Source of the DNA: Butyrivibrio sp.
GTDB taxonomy: Bacteria; Bacillota_A; Clostridia; Lachnospirales; Lachnospiraceae
Length of the DNA: 26,892 bases
Assembly (NCBI GenBank): GCA_017996845.1
Contig: JAGOGF010000023.1
Span: 1-26,892, forward strand
Direction: 5' to 3'
Positions within the stretch are counted from its first letter, which is position 1; every line of letters begins with the position of its first letter. The position numbers and the translations under genes are program-made. Under the pieces are notes generated by a model that ran no database searches, was not told the DNA's origin, and saw nothing but the letters and a program-made list of their open reading frames with translations. Shown here piece after piece: positions 15,320 through 23,031 of this stretch.

Positions 15320-18300
15320 ATGGCAAAAGCTTTTTTTGATGTATTTCCCGCTTTGCGGTTGGACAGACATATGCAGGAATTAATGGAGGAAGTGACTGTT
15401 GATAAGGTTTCAACGACTAGAAAACAGGACTTTATCCGTATTTACCTGTCCAGTAATCGGCTGATTGACAAAGAAGATGTCTGGAAAGTGGAAAATGAAA
15501 TTAAGAAACAGTTCTTTGGAACCGCGAATCTGACAGTAAAAGTATATGAGCGGTTTCATCTTTCTGCACAATATACGCCTGAAAATCTGATGGAGATCTA
15601 TCAGGAAAGTATTTTGCAGGAATTCAGGGAATACAGCCCGATTGAATATACGATTTTGAAAAATGCTGAATTTTGCTACCCGGATACGGATTGTATGGAA
15701 CTGATCCTGGAAGACTCCGTTGTAAGTATGAGTAAAGCAGATGAGATTGTTACTATTTTGAGCAAGATTCTGAATGAGCGATGTGGTTTTGCATTATCCA
15801 TTCGGACTTCGTTCAAAAAAGCGAAGAAGAAAGAAGAAACAGAACCGGATTACAGTAAGGAATCAGCCAGAGTTTCTGCAAAAATGGAAGCTGCGGAACA
15901 GGCAAAAGAAGTGCAGAAGGAAAAACGCAAACAGGAAAAGGAAGAAAAAAAGCCGGTTACGTCAGTACCTTCGATTGGAAATGCATCCAGTGGGAATACG
16001 GGAAGCGGATTCAAAAGCAGTATGTTTAAGAACAAAGGCAAATGGGGAGGCCGCGATTTCGGAGGTTTTAAGAAATCGGATGATCCCAACATTATATATG
16101 GAAGAGATTTTGATGAAGAACCCATGCAGATCGCAGATATTGCAGGGGAAATGGGTGAAGTTTGCATACATGGCAAGATTATTGTGTATGATAAGCGTGA
16201 GATTCGGAATGAAAAGACCATTCTGATATTTGACGTAACCGATTTTACCGATACAATTACCGTCAAAATGTTCACACATAATGAGCAGGTTCCGGATCTG
16301 GAAAAAGAAATAAAGCCTGGTGCTTTTATTAAATTAAAAGGAATCACCATGGTGGATAAGTTTGATCATGAACTGACGATCGGTTCTGTTGCGGGAATTC
16401 GAAAGGCTGCTGATTTTACGGTCAAACGCCTGGATAACAGTGAGATCAAACGGGTAGAACTGCACTGTCATACCAAGATGAGCGATATGGATGGTGTGTC
16501 TGAGGTAAAAGATATTGTTAAGCAGGCCTATAAATGGGGGATGCCCGGAATCGCCATTACAGATCACGGAGTGATCCAGGCATTGACAGATGCGAATCAT
16601 GTATGGGACGATCTGTGGGGCCAGGAAGCTGCAAAACGGAAGGAAGAAGGCGTAAAAAATCCGGACAGACAGGATTTTTTTAAGCTGATACTTGGTGTGG
16701 AAGCATATCTGGTGGATGATCTGAAGGAAATCGTTCTGCATGATAAGGGGCAAAGCCTTACGGAATCAACCTTTGTTGTTTTTGATATTGAGACAACAGG
16801 ATTTTCCCCGCTCAAGAACCGTATTATTGAAATTGGTGCGGTAAAGGTACAAAATGGAAAAATCATTGATCGTTTTTCTGAATTTGTCAATCCGGAAGTC
16901 CCTATTCCGTTTCGAATTGAGAAACTGACCAGTATTACCGATGAGATGGTCATGCAGGCACCTGTAAGGGATGAAATCATCCCGAAATTTCTTTCTTTTT
17001 GTCAGGACTGTGTTCTTGTCGGACACAATGTCAGTTTTGATATGAGTTTTATCAATCAGAACTGTAAGGAAATGGGAATTGAGACTGAATTTACTTCAGT
17101 GGATACACTTGGAATATCACGTGTTTTCTTTCCACTTCAGGCTAAGCATACACTTGATGCGGTAGCCAAAACACTTAATATTTCATTGGAACATCATCAC
17201 CGCGCGGTAGATGATGCAGAATGTACGGCACTTATTTTTTTGAAATTTGTACCGATGATGCAGGAAAAAAATGTCACGAATCTGACGCAGGTAAATGCGC
17301 TGGGCATATCTACGCCGCAAATGGTCAGACACCTGCGGCCGCATCATTGTATTATTCTGGCGAAAAATACACTGGGAAGAGTTCATTTGTATACGCTTAT
17401 AAGTAAATCACATCTGGATTACTTTCAGCGTTTTCCCCTGATTCCAAAGAGTGAGCTGCTTAAGTATCGGGAAGGCTTGATTATCGGGAGTGCCTGTTGC
17501 GCGGGGGAACTGTACGGGGCGGTGGTAGAAGACAGACCTGAACAGGAGATTGCAAGACTGGTGAATTTTTATGACTATCTGGAAATTCAGCCGGTTGGAA
17601 ATAATCATTTTATGGTGGATTCGGACCGATATGATGATATTCATTCGGATGATGATATCAGAGACATCAACCGCCGCATCTGCACGCTTGGCGAACAGTT
17701 TCGCAAACCGGTCGTGGCAACCTGTGATGTGCATTTTCTGAACCCGGAAGATCAGATATACCGACAGATCATTCAGGCGGGAAGAGGGTTTGATGATGAA
17801 GCACCGGCTCCTCTTTATTTGCGTACCACGCAAGAAATGCTCAAGGAATTTGATTATCTGGGAACAGATAAAGCAAAGGAAATCTGTGTTACCAATACAC
17901 GTAAAATTATGGAAATGTGCGACAGCATTTCACCGGTCAGACCGGATAAATGCGCACCCGTCATTCCGGACAGCGATAAGATTCTGACGAGAATCTGTTA
18001 TGACAGGGCACACGAAATTTATGGGGAGAATCTGCCGTCTATCGTGGAGGAACGACTGGAAAAGGAACTGCATTCCATTATTTCCAACGGATTTGCGGTT
18101 ATGTATATCATTGCGCAGAAACTGGTATGGAAATCCAATGAAGATGGTTATCTGGTAGGTTCACGAGGCTCTGTCGGATCATCCTTTGTTGCATTTACTT
18201 CCGGGATTACCGAAGTAAATTCACTGAGCCCGCACTATGTATGTCCCAAGTGTCATTACAGCGATTTTGATTCGGAAGATGTAAAGGCTTATGCGGGGAA

Positions 18301-19849
18301 GTCAGGATGTGACATGCCGGATAAGCGCTGTCCAAAATGCGGACACATGATGGAAAAGGACGGATTTGATATTCCTTTTGAAACGTTTCTGGGATTTAAA
18401 GGGGATAAAGAGCCTGATATTGATTTGAATTTTTCCGGAGAATATCAGAGTAAGGCACATAAGTATACAGAGGTTATTTTCGGGTATGGACAGACTTTCC
18501 GCGCCGGTACGATTGCGGGTCTGGCAGATAAAACGGCATATGGGTATGTCAAGAAATATTACGATGCACTGGATCAGGGAAAAAGAAAGTGTGAAATCAA
18601 TCGTATTTTGCAGGGGCTGGTGGGAGTCAGAAGAGGTACGGGGCAGCATCCCGGCGGAATTATTGTGCTCCCGGTAGGAGAAGATATCAATTCCTTTACG
18701 CCGGTGCAGCATCCGGCAAATGATATGACAACAGCAACAGTTACAACACATTATGATTATCACTCGATTGATCATAATCTTCTCAAACTTGATATACTGG
18801 GACATGATGATCCGACGATGATCCGTTTCCTGCAGGACTGTACAGGACTTGATCCGAAAATGGTGCCGCTGGATGATCATAATGTCATGTGTCTGTTTGA
18901 AAATACATCCTCCCTGAATATTACACCTTCCCAGATAGGAGGAACGAAACTTGGATGCCTTGGACTGCCTGAATTCGGAACGGATTTTGCCATGCAGATG
19001 GTTATTGATGCCCAGCCGACATCGTTCTCTCATCTGATCCGGATTGCAGGTCTTGCACATGGAACGGATGTATGGCTTGGGAATGCCCAGACACTCATCA
19101 TGGAAGGTACGGCAACGATTGATACCGCAATCTGCACACGTGATGACATTATGATTTATCTGATTCAGAAGGGAATGGATAAGTCACTTTCCTTTAAGAC
19201 AATGGAATCTGTTCGAAAAGGAAAAGGATTGAAACCGGAAATGAAGGAAGCAATGATCGCGGCAGGTGTTCCGGACTGGTATATTCAGTCCTGTCTTAAA
19301 ATCAAATATATGTTTCCGAAGGCACACGCAGCCGCTTATGTTATGATGGCATGGCGTATCGCATATTTTAAGGTATATGTTCCACAGGCTTTTTACGCAG
19401 CATGGTTCAGCATCCGGGCAAAAGCTTTTTCCTATAAGGATATGTGTCAGGGAGAAAATCATCTGCACAGTGTAATGCAGGAATACAACAGCCGTAAGGA
19501 TGAACTGTCCAATACGGAGGAATCCGAATATGGTGATATGCGTGTAGTGGAAGAAATGTATGAAAGAGGAATTGAATTTACACCAATTGATATTTTTACT
19601 GCCAAATCACGTTTGTTTCAGGTGGTCGGAGATAAGATCATGCCTTCCCTAAAGAGCATAGACGGTATGGGTGAAAAAGCGGCAGACGCCGTAGTGGAGG
19701 CAGCCAAGAACGGACCATTTCTGTCAAGGGATGATTTCAGAGAACGGACCAAGTGCCCGCAGGGAGTCATTGACACTTTGAATGAACTGGGACTTCTGGG
19801 AGAAATTCCGGAAAGCAATCAGATCAGTCTGTTTGATTTCGGGATGTAA
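15320..19849 (+). CDS. polC: DNA polymerase III PolC-type alpha subunit
   Basis: Replicative DNA polymerase of low-GC Gram-positives, with proofreading built in. It is 1509 residues, a little longer than the B. subtilis enzyme (about 1437). Domain order: N-terminal domain (about 1-165), a charged KKEE-rich linker with a Gly/Ser stretch (about 165-250), OB fold (about 270-350), PHP domain (from about 378, ELHCHTKMSDMDG), with an inserted DEDDh exonuclease (about 485-655: VFDIETTGF, GHNVSFDMSF, HHRAVDDAE). The polymerase core includes GSRGSVGSSFVAF (about 945), a zinc-binding segment with two C-x2-C pairs (about 974-1006), the catalytic PDIDLNFSGEYQ (about 1032), and RRGTGQHPGG. A helix-hairpin-helix (SIDGMGEKAADAV) lies near the C-terminus. 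AAGGGG (15303-15308) is 11 nt before the ATG, rather far. Confidence 0.98.
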   Translation: MAKAFFDVFPALRLDRHMQELMEEVTVDKVSTTRKQDFIRIYLSSNRLIDKEDVWKVENEIKKQFFGTANLTVKVYERFHLSAQYTPENLMEIYQESILQEFREYSPIEYTILKNAEFCYPDTDCMELILEDSVVSMSKADEIVTILSKILNERCGFALSIRTSFKKAKKKEETEPDYSKESARVSAKMEAAEQAKEVQKEKRKQEKEEKKPVTSVPSIGNASSGNTGSGFKSSMFKNKGKWGGRDFGGFKKSDDPNIIYGRDFDEEPMQIADIAGEMGEVCIHGKIIVYDKREIRNEKTILIFDVTDFTDTITVKMFTHNEQVPDLEKEIKPGAFIKLKGITMVDKFDHELTIGSVAGIRKAADFTVKRLDNSEIKRVELHCHTKMSDMDGVSEVKDIVKQAYKWGMPGIAITDHGVIQALTDANHVWDDLWGQEAAKRKEEGVKNPDRQDFFKLILGVEAYLVDDLKEIVLHDKGQSLTESTFVVFDIETTGFSPLKNRIIEIGAVKVQNGKIIDRFSEFVNPEVPIPFRIEKLTSITDEMVMQAPVRDEIIPKFLSFCQDCVLVGHNVSFDMSFINQNCKEMGIETEFTSVDTLGISRVFFPLQAKHTLDAVAKTLNISLEHHHRAVDDAECTALIFLKFVPMMQEKNVTNLTQVNALGISTPQMVRHLRPHHCIILAKNTLGRVHLYTLISKSHLDYFQRFPLIPKSELLKYREGLIIGSACCAGELYGAVVEDRPEQEIARLVNFYDYLEIQPVGNNHFMVDSDRYDDIHSDDDIRDINRRICTLGEQFRKPVVATCDVHFLNPEDQIYRQIIQAGRGFDDEAPAPLYLRTTQEMLKEFDYLGTDKAKEICVTNTRKIMEMCDSISPVRPDKCAPVIPDSDKILTRICYDRAHEIYGENLPSIVEERLEKELHSIISNGFAVMYIIAQKLVWKSNEDGYLVGSRGSVGSSFVAFTSGITEVNSLSPHYVCPKCHYSDFDSEDVKAYAGKSGCDMPDKRCPKCGHMMEKDGFDIPFETFLGFKGDKEPDIDLNFSGEYQSKAHKYTEVIFGYGQTFRAGTIAGLADKTAYGYVKKYYDALDQGKRKCEINRILQGLVGVRRGTGQHPGGIIVLPVGEDINSFTPVQHPANDMTTATVTTHYDYHSIDHNLLKLDILGHDDPTMIRFLQDCTGLDPKMVPLDDHNVMCLFENTSSLNITPSQIGGTKLGCLGLPEFGTDFAMQMVIDAQPTSFSHLIRIAGLAHGTDVWLGNAQTLIMEGTATIDTAICTRDDIMIYLIQKGMDKSLSFKTMESVRKGKGLKPEMKEAMIAAGVPDWYIQSCLKIKYMFPKAHAAAYVMMAWRIAYFKVYVPQAFYAAWFSIRAKAFSYKDMCQGENHLHSVMQEYNSRKDELSNTEESEYGDMRVVEEMYERGIEFTPIDIFTAKSRLFQVVGDKIMPSLKSIDGMGEKAADAVVEAAKNGPFLSRDDFRERTKCPQGVIDTLNELGLLGEIPESNQISLFDFGM

Positions 19850-19857
19850 ACTAAACT

Positions 19858-19886
19858 TTTACATTTACAGGTTCCTTTGTTATAAT
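19858..19886 (+). promoter_or_regulatory. Near-consensus promoter of the phosphorelay operon
   Basis: TTTACA (19858-19863), exactly 17 nt of spacer, then a perfect TATAAT (19881-19886) preceded by TGT (extended -10). It starts 9 nt after the polC stop. No terminator is seen between polC and this promoter, so the operon may also receive read-through. Confidence 0.8.
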
Positions 19887-19921
19887 TAGTATCAGGTTCA
19901 GACAGCGGAAGGGAGACCTCC

Positions 19922-20692
19922 ATGACGGAAAATGGCAATCTCGTTTTACTGGTAACAACGGAGCAAAGTTATCTGATTGTTTCCTTGATTGATAAACTTG
20001 CAGGGCACAGAATTCGGACGCTCAGTTTTAATGCGCGTAATGCCTCTGCTTCTTTGAGCAAGGAAAAAGCAGATATGATCATGATTTATGTGGACCAGAT
20101 GCCAATCAGTAAAGAAACTCTCATTTTTCTGCGAGACAAGGCTGATATGGAAAATATTCCCATCATTATGCTTGGAGATAAATACAATATTGAAAAGATT
20201 ATAAAGATCATTCCTGCCGACCTTATTAATGGTATCTTTTTACGACCGATTAATATAGACGAAGTTGCAACACATATCAGGGAACTGATCAGAGGCAAGA
20301 GCAGTGGGGCAAAGAAAAAAATTCTTGTGGTGGACGATTCGCCGGACACGCTTAAGAAAATCAAAGAATGGCTGCATGATAAATATCAGGTCATTGTAGC
20401 AAAATCAGGAACGATGGCAATTAAATATCTGACAATGGAAACACCAGATCTGATCCTTCTGGATTATGAAATGCCGATCATCAATGGCAGACAGGTTTTC
20501 GAAATGATCCGTTCAGAAAAAGATTTTGAAACAATTCCGATTATGTTTCTTACTTCCTGTAATGACAAAAATGTTGTTATGGATATTGCACGGCTTAAAC
20601 CGGAAGGGTATCTTCTGAAAACAATGAAACCGGAGCGTATCATTACAGAGGTTGATGCTTTTTTTGCTGAAAAAAGAAGAAAGCAGCTCTGA
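19922..20692 (+). CDS. Dual-receiver response regulator without output domain
   Basis: A 256-residue cytosolic protein made of two receiver-like domains. The second (about 132-252) is canonical: ILVVDDSPD with D138 and D139, phosphoacceptor D181 in LLDYEMP, T211 in FLTS and K233 in GYLLK. The first (about 6-125) has the same secondary-structure pattern (VLLVTTEQS, MIYVDQMP, IPIIMLGDK, GIFLRPI) but has T12 and T13 for the acidic pair, V57 at the Asp position, G85 for Thr and R108 for Lys. It is therefore a pseudo-receiver that cannot be phosphorylated normally. There is no DNA-binding, GGDEF or other effector domain. It is the first gene of the operon; the first hybrid kinase starts 2 nt after its stop. 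It probably takes phosphoryl groups from the HPt of the second kinase and acts by protein binding (inference). Confidence 0.9.
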   Translation: MTENGNLVLLVTTEQSYLIVSLIDKLAGHRIRTLSFNARNASASLSKEKADMIMIYVDQMPISKETLIFLRDKADMENIPIIMLGDKYNIEKIIKIIPADLINGIFLRPINIDEVATHIRELIRGKSSGAKKKILVVDDSPDTLKKIKEWLHDKYQVIVAKSGTMAIKYLTMETPDLILLDYEMPIINGRQVFEMIRSEKDFETIPIMFLTSCNDKNVVMDIARLKPEGYLLKTMKPERIITEVDAFFAEKRRKQL

Positions 20693-20694
20693 AT

Positions 20695-23031
20695 ATGAAG
20701 AAGGAAACAATATACAGAAACATGTGGTATTTATATCTTTTTTTGATAGGAGCAGTCATTGTTTATACGATCATCAGCTTTTGGCGTCCGTATAACAGAG
20801 AAGGCTTCTATTCGAATGACTGTCATGCACTTACAGATGGCTGGGATGCATATTTTGGAGAAAAAGAGTATAACAATATTTCTCTTCCGCTTAATATGGA
20901 TGCTTCATCTGACATCAGACAGGTGTCCTTATCACGTGTATTACCACAAAATATTCCGACAGGCTGGTATCTTTCTGTTCCGGCCCCTATTAATACGGCT
21001 GAAGTTTATATCGGAGAGAAAAAAGTAATGAATTATCAGGGACCGGAAGGCTTTTTTGCTACTGGCATGCCGGCGAGTGAATATCTTTTTGTCATGCTGA
21101 AACAGGATTACGCGGGTAAGATCCTGACAGTCTCTTTTTATAGCCAGAATCAGAATCATATTGGCAGAATCGAAAAAATTTATATGGGGGATCATACGGA
21201 TATTGTATACCGATTGGTTGCACAGAAGTGGACGACACTGCTTGGTGGACTTGTTCTGATGATTTTTGGTATTATACTGCTGATTCTTCGTTTCTTTATG
21301 AAAAAATGGGTCACGCATCGAAATGACTACTTTTTTATGGGAATATATGTTTTTTTAATCGGCATATGGTTTTTTTTGGTGTCAGGGATGGCACAGCTTA
21401 TATTTGAAGATATTGCATTTGCACGTGCGCTTGAATTCTTTACACTCCTGGCGATTCCTGTTCCGGTAATACGCCATATAGACAGTGTTTCACAGAGAAA
21501 ATATCATACTGTGGCACAGCTTCTCTGCTATATCAGCATTTTTTCATTTATTCTTTTTTTTACAATTGTTTATGTTTTTCACAAGGACTTTTTGCAAATC
21601 AATTGGATTAATCTTACTGTTTTGGGGATAACAATTGTATATGTTCTGCTTACTTTCTTTCTGATCAGGCAAACGGATAGAAAGCTGTATGCGGAGATTA
21701 AATGGCTTTTTTATGCCAATCTTTTTTTGGGCGCTGGTGCAATTCTGGAAATTGCAGATGCAGTTTTTTATGCGTATCAATATGTTGGATTATTTATGTT
21801 TGTGTCTTCTATTCTGTACTGTGTGTGTGCGGTTGAGTGGGGGATGCTCCAAATTAGAAAAGATGAAGCAGATAAAGAAAAAATACAGAGGCAGACTTCT
21901 GCAAAGAGTGAATTTCTGGCAAATATGTCGCATGAGATCAGAACTCCGGTTAATGCAGTTCTGGGAATCAATGATATGCTCAGAAAGGAAAGCAGAGAAC
22001 CCAAAGTGGTTTCCTATGCAAAGGATATTGAAAGTGCAGGGCGCGAACTTCTGATGCTGATCAATAAGATTCTGGACAGTTCCAAACTGGAATCAGGCAG
22101 GATGAATCTTGCAAAAACAGATTATTCAGTGGGACTTTTGATTGATGATTTGAATGAAAGTGCAGCGTTTTTTTATAAGCCGGAAGTAAAATATATTATC
22201 AAAAATAATCCGGGCCTTCCTTCGGTATTGTATGGTGATGAACCCAAAATCTGCACGCTTGTTACAAATATCATCGAAAACGCGTTTAAGTATACGCAAA
22301 GCGGTGCTGTCATGGTCAGTATAGACTATAAAAATCGCGAAAATGGAGATTTTTTTCTGATCATCCGGGTAAGGGATACCGGAAGAGGAATGAACGAAAT
22401 CACACAGAAAAATATTTTTCATCAATTTGCACGACCGACTTATGAAGCGGAAGGTACCGGTCTCGGGCTTTCCATTTCCTGGAATCTGGTCCAAATGATG
22501 AATGGAAAGATAGCAGTTGAGAGTGCAGACGGAATCGGATCAATGTTTACGGTCGAAATTCCGCAGGAGGTCATTTTGAATGAACCGCTTGGAGCATATG
22601 ATACGAAAATGGAAAAAGAGCAGGGAAGGTCAGAAGATACTGCAGGGATATTTGTTTTGCTGGTAGACGATGAACTCATGAATCTCAAAATAGCAAAGAA
22701 TGTGCTGAATGAAATGGGAATCAGATCAGAAACTGCGCAAAGTGGTGCTGAAGCCATACAGAAAACCACAAACAAAAAGTATGACGCGATTCTGATGGAT
22801 TACATGCTTCCGGAAATGAACGGAGAAGAAACATTTATTCATATTAGAAAGGACCGACATAGCCCGAATCTGAATACACCGGTTATTATGCTGACTGCGC
22901 AGGATAATGAAGAATTCAGAAACAGAATGATAAAACTCGGCTTTTCTGCCTATCTTCTTAAACCGCTCACACAGAAGACAGTTGCAGATGCACTGAATCA
23001 GGCAGGAGTCTGCGGAGGTGCCGCAGAATGA
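20695..23031 (+). CDS. Hybrid sensor histidine kinase, 7TMR-DISM-like (kinase 1)
   Basis: A 778-residue membrane sensor kinase. Residues about 12-29 form a first span. About 30-180 is an extracytoplasmic beta-rich domain (LTDGWDAYF, WYLSVPAPINTAEVYIGEKK) resembling the jelly-roll ligand-binding domain of 7TMR-DISM receptors. About seven further spans follow to about residue 380. The HisKA box is NMSHEIRTPVNAVLG with H413. The HATPase domain has N529 (ENAFKY), RDTGRGM and GTGLGLSIS. A C-terminal receiver (from about 650) has LLVDDE, phosphoacceptor D702 in ILMDYMLPE, MLTA and LLKP. All catalytic residues look intact. There is no HPt, so onward transfer needs a partner, most simply the HPt of the next gene. 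The ribosome binding site is weak, and translation is probably coupled to the preceding gene. The ligand is unknown. Confidence 0.93.
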   Translation: MKKETIYRNMWYLYLFLIGAVIVYTIISFWRPYNREGFYSNDCHALTDGWDAYFGEKEYNNISLPLNMDASSDIRQVSLSRVLPQNIPTGWYLSVPAPINTAEVYIGEKKVMNYQGPEGFFATGMPASEYLFVMLKQDYAGKILTVSFYSQNQNHIGRIEKIYMGDHTDIVYRLVAQKWTTLLGGLVLMIFGIILLILRFFMKKWVTHRNDYFFMGIYVFLIGIWFFLVSGMAQLIFEDIAFARALEFFTLLAIPVPVIRHIDSVSQRKYHTVAQLLCYISIFSFILFFTIVYVFHKDFLQINWINLTVLGITIVYVLLTFFLIRQTDRKLYAEIKWLFYANLFLGAGAILEIADAVFYAYQYVGLFMFVSSILYCVCAVEWGMLQIRKDEADKEKIQRQTSAKSEFLANMSHEIRTPVNAVLGINDMLRKESREPKVVSYAKDIESAGRELLMLINKILDSSKLESGRMNLAKTDYSVGLLIDDLNESAAFFYKPEVKYIIKNNPGLPSVLYGDEPKICTLVTNIIENAFKYTQSGAVMVSIDYKNRENGDFFLIIRVRDTGRGMNEITQKNIFHQFARPTYEAEGTGLGLSISWNLVQMMNGKIAVESADGIGSMFTVEIPQEVILNEPLGAYDTKMEKEQGRSEDTAGIFVLLVDDELMNLKIAKNVLNEMGIRSETAQSGAEAIQKTTNKKYDAILMDYMLPEMNGEETFIHIRKDRHSPNLNTPVIMLTAQDNEEFRNRMIKLGFSAYLLKPLTQKTVADALNQAGVCGGAAE

